Numbered from the stretch's first letter, positions 1 through 10,400 are shown. The stretch is DNA of 64,000 nt from Marinobacterium sedimentorum (GCF_024267675.1 NZ_JALDYX010000008.1:105332-169331); one strand, 5' to 3'. Notes: generated by a model from the sequence alone, not told the origin. A program made the numbers and translations.

Positions 1-171
1 AGGCCCGGTCTTTTTCTGGCCCGCAGTGACGGCGGGATTCGGGTGTCGGGCCAGGCACTGGATACGGCCGATTGGCAGGGGCTGGAGCCCGGCGAAGTGC
101 TGATGATAAAGGGTCACGAGGTGCTCGAGTGCTGTGCCCCGTTCAGGCTCTGGAGTCAGCTGTGTGACTGA
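1..171 (+). CDS. C-terminal end of an unidentified protein (clipped by window edge)
   Basis: Frame 1 is open from the first base to a TGA at 169-171 and gives the last 56 residues of a protein that begins outside the window. The peptide has alternating hydrophobic and polar residues, includes GLEPGEVLMIKGHE and ends LWSQLCD. I do not recognise the family. A short minor gene follows on the same strand 21 bases later, so the two may be co-transcribed. Confidence 0.6.
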   Translation, partial: RPGLFLARSDGGIRVSGQALDTADWQGLEPGEVLMIKGHEVLECCAPFRLWSQLCD

Positions 172-192
172 ACAATATTCAAAGGACGGGCC

Positions 193-366
193 ATGAACAC
201 TGTGAAGAAACACAAGAAAAACATGAAAAGAAAGGTGGCAAACTCCACCGGCATCCCCGCAACGAAGTCGGGTCGCAAGCGCAAAATGAGTTCGTTGCAA
301 TCGCAAGTTATCTTTTGTGTGATTGTTGTCGGCATTGTGCTCTATCTTATTGCCCGCAACATTTAG
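193..366 (+). CDS. Small basic single-pass membrane protein, 57 aa
   Basis: An ATG at 193 follows an AAAGGACGGGCC ribosome-binding stretch and opens a 57-codon frame ending in TAG at 364-366. The first 32 residues hold a dense run of Lys and Arg (KKHKKNMKRK, then GRKRKM). Residues about 38-54 are strongly hydrophobic (VIFCVIVVGIVLYLIA), predicting a single membrane span with a positive cytoplasmic N-terminus. No family is recognised. It lies 21 bases after the clipped gene on the same strand and converges on the QEGLA gene. The good ribosome site and the sharp charge/hydrophobic split argue that it is real. Confidence 0.55.
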   Translation: MNTVKKHKKNMKRKVANSTGIPATKSGRKRKMSSLQSQVIFCVIVVGIVLYLIARNI

Positions 367-507
367 GCAATGACCCGGGGTTCAGCGCCCAGGCTGAGAG
401 TCACAGGTGGCCGGCGCCGCGCGTCTCCTGCACGGCACCGAACTGACCAGCTAGCCCCGCCGTTTTTCTTTGCCTCGCCCCTGGTACCTTCCCCCTCGCT
501 TCCCCGC

Positions 508-2496
508 CTAGCGAATGCAGGACACCAGATAGTCGATTTCAGGGGCCGAATTACCGGGTGTATTGAGGCACACCGGCAGATAGGTTGGCGGTGTCAGCAG
601 GCCGCGGGCCAGCAGGTCGTCGATCAGATCGAGGAATTCGAAGCTGGTCTTGCCGATAAAGAGACCGGTGATGTCTCGCGCCTTGTGCAGCCGGTAGGCA
701 TCGCGAAAGCCACTCAGGTATAGGTGGTCCTTGGTAAAGCCGCCACCACGGTGTACCCGGGTGCAGACGCGGAAGGCTTCTTCCGGTTCTGTGCCATAGT
801 CTTCGACGATGGTGCGCCAGGTGCGGCAGAAGTCGCCGTAGCGAATCATCAGATCCACCGCGATAACCCGCAACGCCAGGCTTTTCAGGCGTTTTAGCGT
901 AAGGTTGCCGGAGCGGTACTCGCTGTAAATCGCCAAACCCTCCTGGGTGTGGGTGTTGTTGGGCAGGCCCAGGGAGAAGACCTCCAGCGGCTGCTGCTTG
1001 GCGTTGAGCGAGGTGGTCATGTGCACCCCCAGTTCGTGGTGCGCCAGCGCCTGCAGTTCCACCGGGCTGACTTTGGCCGAGCGGCGTACCAGCAGGGCCT
1101 TGCGGCCGTTGTTTACCATCGCAGCGGCGATCAGGCGGTCCGACAGTTCCACCTTGCACTTGAGTCCCCACTCCTTGGCCAGCTGCTGGAACTGCGGAAT
1201 CATCTCCTTCGAACTCAGTTGCTGGCCGTTGAACTCTTGTGCACGGTCGGCGGCGTGCAGCAAAAAGCGCGCGTTGGCCAGCTCCCCCGCCGTGGGCTCG
1301 CCGTAATAGCGCAGCGAGTTGTACAGAAAGCTGTCGGTGCCTATGCTCACCAGCATGTCGATACGCTCGGCCAGAGCGTCTATCACCTGTCGGTACAGCT
1401 GGCGCAGGGCCGGCTCGCGAATGGAGTCCACCGGCAGTCGGTAGAGTTTTTCACGGTGAGCGTAGGGGTCGATCTTGAGCTGGCGGTAGCGGAAGTTCGG
1501 TGCCTGGCGTCCCTGGTGCTTGAAGAAGCGGCGCTGTTCAACCGGCATGTTGATCGGGTTGATGTACAGCAGGGTTTCCAGCCCCCGGGCGAGCTTCTTC
1601 AGCTCGCTGTCGACCAGCAGCACTTCGGGCGGCAGCTCCGTGGGCATCAGGTCGTTACGGTGCAGGGATGGGCCCGGCAGTGTACGGCTGGCGTCTGCGG
1701 TGGTTTCAAACAGGGCGTCATGCAGACCGTGGCGCAGCGCGTCCACGACCAGCGGAAAGGGCGCGCCGCTGTCCAGATCCAGAAACACCTTCTGGATTTC
1801 AAACGGTATGGTGAGGGTGTTGCTGTGATGCTCGGCAATGTGGCTGGAGGTGTAGCCGCCACCGTGGTTGCGCTCACCCAGGCTGACGCGGTTGTTCAGG
1901 TTCGGCAGCTCGATTTCACCGAGGCGGTTCTGCAGGCGCTTGATCAGCGGGCTCCACTGCTCGCTGTCGACATCTTCAGTGGCGATATGAATCTTGCTGT
2001 GGCCATCCTTCATTTCTTCGAATGGGCAGCTGTGCACATCAAACAGCACGGCGTGGCTGTGATCTTCTTCAATAGCCCAGAGCAGGGCGTCCAGGATGCG
2101 ATAAATGCGCTGGTGGCGCTCCTGACCGCGGTGGCGCATGGCTTTGGTCACTGGCTTGCGCCAGAGCGCGGTGTCGTTGATTTCAGTGCGCACGCAGCGG
2201 TTGGCCGGCAGGCTCAGATCGTAATCGATACGCGAATCCTGGGCGCACAGGGCGATGGGCATCAGCTCAATCAGCCAGTCGCTGCCGCGATCCTCCAGCT
2301 GCAGGCGGGCCTTGTCGTCCACCGCCAGGCGCTGAATGCTGTCGCTGTGCAGGCGGCTGCCGCCGTGCAATGCGGTGCAGACGATGGGCAGGTATTCGTC
2401 CACGCGAATCTGCAGCGAACCGTCACGCAGACGAGCATTGAACGGGGTGCGGTTTTGAATGCGCTCGAGAATCTGATTTTCGGTGAGTGTCTGCAT
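508..2496 (-). CDS. N-formylglutamate amidohydrolase-like / DUF1704 QEGLA-motif protein
   Basis: A 662-residue protein with two parts. The N-terminal half (to about residue 270) resembles N-formylglutamate amidohydrolases, with DVHS and an ERNHGGGYTS segment near residues 209-218. The C-terminal half is the DUF1704 region annotated as 'flavohemoglobin expression-modulating QEGLA motif protein'. A zinc-protease-like HELGVH lies at residues 487-492 and TQEGLA at about 517-522. Eukaryotic DUF1704 proteins (the MATCAP family) are metallo-carboxypeptidases with the same HExxxH arrangement, so peptidase activity is a reasonable inference. The bacterial substrate is unknown. It is convergent with the small gene upstream and lies downstream of ptsP on the same strand, 117 bases away. 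Confidence 0.85.
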   Translation of the reverse strand: MQTLTENQILERIQNRTPFNARLRDGSLQIRVDEYLPIVCTALHGGSRLHSDSIQRLAVDDKARLQLEDRGSDWLIELMPIALCAQDSRIDYDLSLPANRCVRTEINDTALWRKPVTKAMRHRGQERHQRIYRILDALLWAIEEDHSHAVLFDVHSCPFEEMKDGHSKIHIATEDVDSEQWSPLIKRLQNRLGEIELPNLNNRVSLGERNHGGGYTSSHIAEHHSNTLTIPFEIQKVFLDLDSGAPFPLVVDALRHGLHDALFETTADASRTLPGPSLHRNDLMPTELPPEVLLVDSELKKLARGLETLLYINPINMPVEQRRFFKHQGRQAPNFRYRQLKIDPYAHREKLYRLPVDSIREPALRQLYRQVIDALAERIDMLVSIGTDSFLYNSLRYYGEPTAGELANARFLLHAADRAQEFNGQQLSSKEMIPQFQQLAKEWGLKCKVELSDRLIAAAMVNNGRKALLVRRSAKVSPVELQALAHHELGVHMTTSLNAKQQPLEVFSLGLPNNTHTQEGLAIYSEYRSGNLTLKRLKSLALRVIAVDLMIRYGDFCRTWRTIVEDYGTEPEEAFRVCTRVHRGGGFTKDHLYLSGFRDAYRLHKARDITGLFIGKTSFEFLDLIDDLLARGLLTPPTYLPVCLNTPGNSAPEIDYLVSCIR

Positions 2497-2613
2497 CGAT
2501 CCCTAACCTGAACGGGTATTGAGTCGATGAGATTCTGTGCAGTATTCGGGCCCATGTACAGCAAAAAAGCTGCCGGGCCCGATACTGGGTGCTGCAGGTG
2601 GGTATCGGCGCTG

Positions 2614-4896
2614 TCAGACGATGGTCGCGGGCTCCGGACCACTGAGGTTCTTGAGCCCCAGACGCTTGAGTTCCTCGCTCATCAGGGCGCGTATTTCCAC
2701 CTCGCTGGCAAGGTTCTGCGCCTTGTGCAGCAGCGCCTGGGCATCGGTAAAGTTGACCGAGCGTATCAGCCACTTGATCTTGGGAATGCTGTGGGCGTTC
2801 AGACTCAGGGTGCGCAGTCCCATGCCCAGCAGCAGCACCGCGGCGGGGTCAGACGCCATTTCGCCGCACAGCGACAGCGGGATATTGGCGGCCTGGGTAT
2901 GGGCGACGATCTGCTCCAGCGCCACCAGCATGACCGGGTTGAGGTTGTCGAACAGCGCCGATACCTTGGGGTTGTTGCGATCCACCGCCAGCAGGTACTG
3001 GGTCAGGTCGTTGGAGCCGATGGATACGTAATCCACGTATTTCAGCATGCGCGGCAACAGCAGTACCGCGGAGGGGACTTCCACCATCATGCCGATGGGC
3101 GGGCGTACCACGGCGACGCCTTCGGACTGCAACTCTTCGAGGGTGTCATCGACGATGCGCACGAAGCTTTCCAGCTCGTCGAGGCGACTCACCATGGGGA
3201 TGAGCAGGCGCAGGTTGTCGTTGTCGACATTGGCCCGCAGCATGGCGCGCAGCTGGGTCACCAGCAGTGAGGTGTTGTCCAGGGTGAAGCGAATGCCGCG
3301 CCAGCCGAGGAAGGGGTTGTCCTCGCGAATCTCAAAGTAGGGCAGCTGCTTGTCGCCGCCGATATCCAGGGTACGCATGGAAACCGGTAGCGGCGAGTAG
3401 GCGCTCAGTACCTGGCGGTAGATTTCATACTGCTCGTCTTCTGTCGGAAAGCTGTCGTGCAGCATAAAGGGAATTTCGGAGCGATAGAGCCCCACGCCTT
3501 CGGCGCCGTGCTTGCGGCCAGGGGTTACGTCCGCCAGCAGGCCGGTATTGGTCAGCAGCTGCACGCGCACGCCGTCGCGGGTTTCGGCCGGAAGGTCGCG
3601 CAGACAGGCAAGCTGGTCGATAAACTGGGCATCGGCGTGCTGCAGGCGACGGTATTCCTTCAGCAGCGCGGGCTGCGGATGCAGGATACATTCGCCGCGA
3701 TAGCCATCGACAATAACCTCTTCGCCATCGAACTTTTTCAGATCGAGGCTGGTAACCCCCATGACCGCCGGAATGCCCAGGGCGTTGGCGACAATGCCGG
3801 TGTGGGACAGCGCGGACCCTGCGGTGCAGATGATGCCCTTGATCTGCTCGGGGCGGTAGATCGACAGGTCGGCAATGCTGATCAGGTCGCTGGCCAGTAC
3901 CAGTTCGCGCTGTTCGCTGGCGGTATCCAGCGGGGTCTTGCTGAGCATGTGGCGCAGCAGGCGGTTGCCGATATTGCGAATGTCCTCGCCCCGGGCGCGC
4001 AGGTAGGGGTCCTGTGCCTGGTCGAAGGCGCCGGCCAGTTCATCAATGGTTTCGTGCAGCGCCCAGCTGGCCTTGAAGCCCTGCTGGATGTGCAGCACGG
4101 TGCGTTCGTGCAGCTCCGGGCTCTGCAGCATCATCAGATAGACAGAAAAGAGGTTGGCGATATCGGAGGGCAGGCTGTCGCCCAGGCGCGATGCCCCCAG
4201 GCTCAGCTCGTCCGTCAGCCGTGCGACGGCGGTCTCAAAACGGGCAAGTTCGGCGTCGATATCGGTACTGCGCTGCTGGGTAATGTCCTGCAGGCTTAGA
4301 TTCAGGTGCAGTACTTCCAGGCGTCCGCAGCCAATGCCGGGCGCACTCTTGACGCCGCTGTAGCGGTCAATGTCATGGGTAACGGGCTGTTGCGGCAGCC
4401 AGGCGCCGGAGCGCTGTATCGACTGCAGGGTACCTGCCAGCTGGCTGGCGATGGTGACCATAAAGGCCTCGGCATCCTGGCTGAAGCGCTGCTGCTCTGT
4501 GCCCTGAATAACCAGTACGCCGATCAGCTCGCGCAGGTGAATCAGCGGCACCCCCATGAATTGATGGTAGGGGGCTTCGTGGGTTTCGGGAATGAAAACG
4601 AACTTGTCGTGGGTCGGTGCATCGGCCAGGTTCAGCGGGTGCAGCGTGCGACCGATCTTGCCGACCAGGCCTTCATTCAGTGCCAGGCTGACCTTGCCGA
4701 CGGCCACATCGGCCAGACCTGCGGTGGCGGCCAGAACCAGGCGCTGTTCGGACGATGACTTTAAATACAGGCTGCAAACGGGTACTGAAAACAGTTCAGT
4801 GAGCTTGACGACGATCTGACGCATGGCGGCGACAGCGTTTTCGGCGCGGGATATGTCCTGTACCAGCGACGTAAGCGTCGAGAGGGAGTGGAGCAT
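2614..4896 (-). CDS. ptsP: Phosphoenolpyruvate-protein phosphotransferase, nitrogen PTS enzyme I (PtsP)
   Basis: PtsP takes phosphate from PEP and passes it to NPr, starting the nitrogen-linked PTS relay in the cytoplasm. The 760-residue protein matches the family length. An N-terminal GAF sensor domain (about 1-160) is followed by the PEP-utilising N-domain and the phosphohistidine segment SALSHTGIVANALG with the active His near residue 365. The C-terminal PEP-binding barrel contains DIGGDKQLPYF and GIGSNDLTQ-type elements. The ATG at 4896 is preferred because GGAG lies about 8 bases upstream. A further-upstream GTG at 4962 has no ribosome site. It is not beside rppH as in enterobacteria. 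A structured repeat lies 200-300 bases upstream. Confidence 0.93.
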   Translation of the reverse strand: MLHSLSTLTSLVQDISRAENAVAAMRQIVVKLTELFSVPVCSLYLKSSSEQRLVLAATAGLADVAVGKVSLALNEGLVGKIGRTLHPLNLADAPTHDKFVFIPETHEAPYHQFMGVPLIHLRELIGVLVIQGTEQQRFSQDAEAFMVTIASQLAGTLQSIQRSGAWLPQQPVTHDIDRYSGVKSAPGIGCGRLEVLHLNLSLQDITQQRSTDIDAELARFETAVARLTDELSLGASRLGDSLPSDIANLFSVYLMMLQSPELHERTVLHIQQGFKASWALHETIDELAGAFDQAQDPYLRARGEDIRNIGNRLLRHMLSKTPLDTASEQRELVLASDLISIADLSIYRPEQIKGIICTAGSALSHTGIVANALGIPAVMGVTSLDLKKFDGEEVIVDGYRGECILHPQPALLKEYRRLQHADAQFIDQLACLRDLPAETRDGVRVQLLTNTGLLADVTPGRKHGAEGVGLYRSEIPFMLHDSFPTEDEQYEIYRQVLSAYSPLPVSMRTLDIGGDKQLPYFEIREDNPFLGWRGIRFTLDNTSLLVTQLRAMLRANVDNDNLRLLIPMVSRLDELESFVRIVDDTLEELQSEGVAVVRPPIGMMVEVPSAVLLLPRMLKYVDYVSIGSNDLTQYLLAVDRNNPKVSALFDNLNPVMLVALEQIVAHTQAANIPLSLCGEMASDPAAVLLLGMGLRTLSLNAHSIPKIKWLIRSVNFTDAQALLHKAQNLASEVEIRALMSEELKRLGLKNLSGPEPATIV

Positions 4897-5089
4897 AGGT
4901 TGAACTCCGAAATCCTTGTCCGTGTGGGAGCAAACGGGTGAGTTTGCCTTCGATACTCGCACAAGCGCCGCACTGGCGCAATTGTGGGTACGCAGCGCAA
5001 GGCCCGTACGGCGGCCTCTGTGGCGAATCTGTCACATTTGACCTGGCGAACATAAAGGTTCCCTCCCTTTTGTCTCGTCAGGAAAAAAG

Positions 5090-5200
5090 CGGGCGCAGGT
5101 GCCTGGACATGCTGGGTTCTTCCGAGGACAGAGGTGGCGTTCGCATTGGGTCCGCGTTTGCAAGGGAGGCCCAATGCTGCAGCATCCCTGCGTCATAGTT
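5090..5200. repeat. Copy A of a two-copy structured intergenic element
   Basis: This stretch aligns with 38425-38545. A 15-base block GGTGGCGTTCGCATT is identical in both (5133-5147 here), and AGCATCC follows exactly 48 bases from the start of that block in each (5181 here). Between them lies an inverted repeat GCATTGGG (5143-5150) / CCCAATGC (5170-5177), then a small hairpin whose minus-strand loop is AGGGAT. It sits 200-300 bases 5' of ptsP and just after ndh on the minus strand. It is not coding as far as I can see. The function is unknown, and structure conservation with the second copy suggests an RNA. Confidence 0.6.
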
Positions 5201-5265
5201 ACCCCTGCAGGGCTAATAACTGATTGTGAGCACCGTGCAGGCTCGGGCGAGGCGCGCATGGGAAG

Positions 5266-5297
5266 GACCAAGCAGGGCCGGGCGGCCCTGCTTGGTC
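5266..5297. terminator. Perfect 14-bp stem-loop 3' of ndh
   Basis: GACCAAGCAGGGCC (5266-5279) pairs perfectly with GGCCCTGCTTGGTC (5284-5297) around a GGGC tetraloop, 27 bases past the ndh stop on the minus strand. There is no T-tract on either side, so it may be an mRNA 3'-end stabiliser or a Rho-assisted stop rather than a classical intrinsic terminator. The rest of the 4897-5323 gap holds copy A of the two-copy element. Confidence 0.55.
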
Positions 5298-5323
5298 AGC
5301 TGCGCTTGTCTGGTGAAAAGTGC

Positions 5324-6610
5324 TTAGTGCAGTTTGAGGCGCGGGCGTATCACCCGGTTGATGCGATCAACCAGGGTCACCAGGATGGTTTTGGTCACGC
5401 CGTAGAGCGCCACCTGGTGCATGCGATAGAGCGAGATGTACACCAGTCTGGCCAGGCGCCCTTCAATCATCAGGCTCTTGCCGCGCAGATTGCCCATCAG
5501 GTTGCCGACGGTGCTGAAGCGACTCAGCGAGACCAGCGAGCCGTGGTCGCGGTAAACATAGGGCGGTATGGGCTGGCCGTCCAGAATCTTGCGGATGTGG
5601 CGGTGCAGGTGGGAGGCCATCTGGTGGGCCGACTGGGCCCGGGGCGGCACCTGGCCCTTGCCATCCGGCATCGGACAGGCGGCGCAGTCGCCCAGCGCAA
5701 AGATGCTTGGATCCTGGGTGGTCTGCAGACTGGCATTGACCAGCAGCTGATTGCGCGCGTTGACTTCAAGCCCGTCCAGATCCCGGGTGACCGGGGGCGC
5801 CTTGATGCCGGCCGCCCACACCATCAGGTGGGCCTCGATCAGTTCGTCGGCGGCGGTCATCAGCCCCTCTGCCGTCACTTCGCGCACCGGCGTCGATGCC
5901 CGTACACGCACGCCGAGTTTTTCCAGCTCCTGGTGTGCGGCAGCGGAGATTCGTTCCGGCAGCGCCGGCAAAATGCGGGGCCCTGCTTCCACCAGACTGA
6001 CCTCCAGCTGTTGGGCGTCACCCTGTTCGAAACCGTAACTGGTGAGCTCCTTCGCGGTATTGAACAGCTCGGCCGAGAGTTCGACGCCGGTGGCGCCGGC
6101 GCCGACGATGGCAATCTTCAGCGGATGGGGGTCGGCGCTGGTGCGCAGGTAGGCATTGAGCAGGTTGTGCCGGAACAGCTCGGCCTGTTCTCGGCTGTCG
6201 AGAAAGACGCAGTGCTCGGCGGCGCCGGGGGTGCCAAAATCGTTGGTGATGCTGCCGATGGCCAGCACCAGCAGGTCGTAGCTTAACGAGCGCTGGGGCA
6301 GGATTTCCAGCCCCTCCTCATCGGTCACCGCGGCCAGGTGCACTGTGCGGTTGCTGCGATCGAGGCCATTCAGGCGGCCGATGCGAAAGCGGAAATGATT
6401 GTTGGCGGCCTGGGCGCGGTAGCTAAGCTCATCGATGCCTGCGTCCAGCGAGCCTGTGGCAACTTCATGCAACAGCGGCTTCCACAGATGGGTCTGGTTG
6501 CAATCAACCAGGGTGACCGACATCCCCTTGCGGCCATAGCGGCGGCCCAGACGGGTAGCGAGTTCGAGCCCGCCTGCCCCGCCGCCAATGATGACGACTT
6601 GCTTTTTCAT
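5324..6610 (-). CDS. ndh: Type II NADH:quinone oxidoreductase
   Basis: A 428-residue single-subunit flavoprotein that oxidises NADH and reduces membrane quinone without pumping protons. The N-terminus [18 protein letters not shown] is a FAD-binding Rossmann fold. A second dinucleotide fold, [17 protein letters not shown], binds NADH about residue 165. [11 protein letters not shown] is the second FAD contact. The C-terminal end carries an amphipathic, basic segment suited to membrane attachment. The start at 6610 ([11 protein letters not shown]) follows GAGGTATGTC and is preferred over an upstream in-frame start at 6673. It is monocistronic, with a strong stem-loop after it. Confidence 0.9.
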   Translation of the reverse strand: MKKQVVIIGGGAGGLELATRLGRRYGRKGMSVTLVDCNQTHLWKPLLHEVATGSLDAGIDELSYRAQAANNHFRFRIGRLNGLDRSNRTVHLAAVTDEEGLEILPQRSLSYDLLVLAIGSITNDFGTPGAAEHCVFLDSREQAELFRHNLLNAYLRTSADPHPLKIAIVGAGATGVELSAELFNTAKELTSYGFEQGDAQQLEVSLVEAGPRILPALPERISAAAHQELEKLGVRVRASTPVREVTAEGLMTAADELIEAHLMVWAAGIKAPPVTRDLDGLEVNARNQLLVNASLQTTQDPSIFALGDCAACPMPDGKGQVPPRAQSAHQMASHLHRHIRKILDGQPIPPYVYRDHGSLVSLSRFSTVGNLMGNLRGKSLMIEGRLARLVYISLYRMHQVALYGVTKTILVTLVDRINRVIRPRLKLH

Positions 6611-6896
6611 GACATACCTCAGACGTACAGTTTTAAAAAATCTGGCCTGTGCCGGTCGCGGGGCAGCCTTCACGCTCTGTGTCAGGGGGCTTGCGGGGCA
6701 ACCGAGTGTGGCTTAATGGTGCTCAGAATAGCAGTATGCGGCCAAAGTCTTAAGTCTGGATGTAAATTACTTTCGTGATTTTTTTACATTCTGCGCCGGG
6801 TCGCGACATTGCAGCAGGCTCAAAGGCCCTGCCAGCACGCTTTGGCTTAAACTGGGTGCGGCTTTGTGCGATGATTCGGCTCCCGAGGAGAGCGCA

Positions 6897-7124
6897 ATGA
6901 AAAGTTATTTGTTCAGTACCGAGAATGGCCGTGGCGGCGTCATTCTGTGTGACATCGACGCCTTCGATGATGCGGTGGTTTATCTGCGCCAGCGCTTTGA
7001 CGGTGTGGTGCGGGTCGAGCAGGGACTAACGCTCTGGACCCTGGAAGAAGGTTTTGGTCAGTTTGAGCCGGCTATAGCTCCGAATCTGCCGGTTGCCGCA
7101 TCCAGGGAGCCGCCGCCTGGCTAG
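6897..7124 (+). CDS. Small hypothetical protein, 75 aa
   Basis: The frame begins with ATG at 6897 behind GAGGAGAGCGCA, a good ribosome site that decides this start over an in-frame one at 6864. The product (MKSYLFSTENGRGGVILCD...) is acidic and soluble, with no membrane span or signal peptide, and ends in a Pro-rich tail. I do not recognise the family. It is divergent from ndh and is followed 12 bases later by a convergent small gene. It is probably a single-gene transcript. Confidence 0.55.
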   Translation: MKSYLFSTENGRGGVILCDIDAFDDAVVYLRQRFDGVVRVEQGLTLWTLEEGFGQFEPAIAPNLPVAASREPPPG

Positions 7125-7136
7125 CCGGAGTGGCGG

Positions 7137-7319
7137 CTAGAGCAGTTCGGCCGCAGCCTCATACTGCACCGCCAGCCACAGGTCGGTTGTATCGCGGGCC
7201 TGCTGGCGGATATCCAGGGCGCGGCTGAGCAGGCGCTGGCGCGACTGGCTGCGTGTCTGCGGCGACGGTGTGGGCTGAGGCTGCAAGGGCCTGGTGACGC
7301 TCTGGGGCTGTAGGTTCAT
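7137..7319 (-). CDS. Small hypothetical protein, 60 aa
   Basis: The ATG at 7319 is preceded on the minus strand by GGGAGCCCGAC. The product has a Gln/Pro/Ser/Arg-rich first half and an amphipathic helical second half (RALDIRQQARDTTDLWLAVQ). No family is recognised and there are no membrane segments. It is divergent from recC with about 150 bases between them, and convergent with the 75-aa gene. The low-complexity N-terminus leaves some doubt that it is translated. Confidence 0.4.
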   Translation of the reverse strand: MNLQPQSVTRPLQPQPTPSPQTRSQSRQRLLSRALDIRQQARDTTDLWLAVQYEAAAELL

Positions 7320-7472
7320 GGTCGGGCTCCCGTAATCAGTTCGTGACGATCGCTTGTGTGGTTCTTATTAGACCCGCGGCTTGCGACAATCTGATGACGC
7401 CAGGGCGTCATCATCGACGTGCACACTCCAGTGGCACGGCCTCACGTACGCACAGTTTCCCAGGGACAGGAC

Positions 7473-10400
7473 ATGCTGCAGATCTACCACTCCCATTCAT
7501 TGACCAATCTGAAAGACCTGCTGGTGCTGCTGATCGAGCGAGACCCGTTGCCCGATCCCTTTCAGGATGAAACCATCCTGGTGCAGAGTCCCGGCATGGC
7601 ACAGTGGCTCAAGCTGGAAATGGCTGCGGGCCTTGGTATTGCCGCTGCTGTGCAGTTTCCGCTGCCCGCCACCTTTTTGTGGGAGAGCTTTGCCGCGCTC
7701 CTGCCCGAGGTGCCGGAGCGTTCGGCCTATCGCAAGGAGGCCATGACCTGGAAACTGATGGACCTGTTGCCGCCGCTGTTGCCGCTGGAGGAATTCCTGC
7801 CACTGCGCCAGTATCTGCAAAACGATGAGGCCGGCTTCAAGCGTTATCAGCTATGCGGCAAGATCGCCGACATCTTTGATCAGTATCTGGTGTATAGACC
7901 CGACTGGATCGAAGCCTGGGATCGCTCAGAAGCGGTGCCGGCGCCCCTCGGGGATCAGGCATGGCAGCCGCTGCTGTGGCGTGCGCTGGTGGCAAAAACG
8001 CAAGCCCTGGGGCAGCCGCACTGGCACCGGGCCAATATGCAGCAGACCTTTGTAAAGGCCCTCGCGGCCCGTACGCCGCAAGGGCTGTCTTCAAGGCTCT
8101 TCGTGTTCGGTATTTCAGCATTGCCCCAGACTTTCCTGCAGGCGCTGCAGGCGCTGGGTCAGCGTATCGATGTGCACCTGATGATCCTCAATCCCTGTCG
8201 CCATTACTGGGGCGACATTATTGACCCGGCCTATCTGGCCAAGCTCAGTCGCCGGCTCTTCAAGTCGGGCACTGCCCGTGCGGAGAGTGCAGGGCAGGCC
8301 GGGGCGGCGGACGGCAGGCAAGGACAGCTGTTTGCGGCCGATCCCACGGGTTACCTCGAAAGCGGCAATCCGCTGCTGGCCTCCATGGGCAAACTGGGGC
8401 GCGACTATTTGCATCAGCTGCAGGACATGGAGCTGACGGGGTTTGACTTCTTCGAGCTGCCGGGGGAGGAGTTGCAGGTGCCTGACAGGTTGCTGGGGTT
8501 TGTGCAGCGGGACATCCTGGAGCTGGAGGATCGCAGCCTTGAGCCGCCGGGCAGGCAGGACTCCGGCTACAAGACTGTGCTCTCGCCGGCGGATCGCTCC
8601 CTGCAGCTGCACAGTTGCCATAGCCCGTTGCGCGAGCTTGAAGTGCTGCAGGATCAGATTCTGGCGCTGTTCGAGGCCGATCCCAGCCTGGCGCCGCGGG
8701 ATATTATCGTCATGATGCCGGATGTGGCCGCCTACGCGCCCCATATAGAAGCAGTATTTGGCAGTGCGCGCTATGAGCGGCGCATCCCCTTTGCGATCTC
8801 GGACAGGTCCTTGCAGCAGGAAAGCCCGCTGCTGCAGAGTTTTCTGGCGTTGCTGCAGCTGCCACAAAGCCGGCTGCGAGTGTCCGAAGTGCTGGATTTG
8901 CTGGAAGTGCCGGCCACGCTGCGCCGCTTTGGTCTGGATGATGAGGGCTTTGATCAGCTGCGGGCCTGGATCGAGCAGGCCGGCGTGCGCTGGGGGCTGG
9001 ATGCCAGCCAGCGTGAATCCCTGGCGCTGCCTGCGTTCGAGCAGAACAGCTGGCGTTTTGGTCTGCGCCGGATGCTGGCAGGCTATGCCCTGATGGATGA
9101 TACCGACCTCTGGCAGGAGCAGGCGCCCTATGGCGAGATTGAGGGGCTGGGCGCGGTACTGCTGGGCCCCCTGGCGGATTTCATCGATCTGCTGGAACAG
9201 ACCTGCGCGCTGTTTCGCGGTGCCCGTCCGGTGGCCGACTGGGTCAGTGAAATCAACCGCCTGCTGCAGGCCTGCTACGCCCCCGATGAAGAGGACGAGC
9301 TGGCGCTGTCCCAGGTGCGCCGGGTTCTGGAAAACCTGCATCAGGAACTGGCCGATGCGGCGTCCGAAGAGCCGCTGGGTGCCGAGATCCTGGTGGACTA
9401 TCTGGCCCAGAGCCTGGGTGAACAGCGCAGCAGCCAGCGTTTCATGGTGGGGCCGGTCAACTTCTGTACCCTGATGCCCATGCGTTCCATTCCGTTTCGC
9501 GTTGTCTGCCTGCTGGGCATGAACGAGGGTGTGTATCCGCGCACTCTGGCGCCCATGGGCTTTGACCTTATCGCCCGTCATCCGCGCCGCGGCGATCGCT
9601 CGCGTCGTGACGATGACCGCTACCTGTTCCTCGAGGCCATGCTGTCGGCAAGGGACCTGCTCTATATCAGCTATATCGGCCGCTCCATTCAGGACAATCG
9701 CGAACGCGTGCCCTCGGTGCTGGTGAGCGAACTGCTCGAATACAGCACCCAGGGCTTCGTGCTGCCAGAACATCTGGATCAGAGCCCTGAAAACAGCGCG
9801 CGAGCGTTGCGCCAGGCGCTGGTCACCGAGCATCCGCTGACCGCCTACAGCGAGCGCTATTTCAATGCTGAATCGCCACAGCTGTTCAGTTATGCCGCCC
9901 AGTGGTTGCCCGCCGCGTGCAGTCAAAGTGGCGCGGTGGAGCCCTTCTGCGCCACACCCCTGACGGCGGAGCCGGTGGCTGATCTGGAGCTCGATGAACT
10001 GCTGGGTTTCTATCGCAATCCGTGTCGCTACTTTTTTCAGCGCAGGCTGCGGGTGAGTTTTTACGAGCAGGGCGTCGATACCCTGGATGAAGAACCCTTC
10101 GCCCTCGACGGGCTTGAAGGCTACGGCCTCAAACAGCAGATTCTGCAGGCGCAGTTGCGGGCGGAGCCGCTTGATCTGCTGGCGCGCCGGCTGATGGCCC
10201 AGGGCGGCCTGCCGGTGGGCAAGGCGGGTACCCGGTTGCTCGATCGGCATCGTACCGATGTTGCACCCCTGGCGCAGGCGCTGCAGCCGCTGCTGGCAAG
10301 CCCTGCCACCCGGCACGAGCTTGGCCTTGAGCTGGACGACTGTCTGCTCAGTGGCTGGCTCGATGGCGTGCATGACGGCTGTCTGATCCGCTATCGCCCT

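Noticed and set aside
949..2511. 520-codon open frame on the plus strand
   Set aside because: Antisense to the QEGLA-motif gene; composition of a shadow frame.
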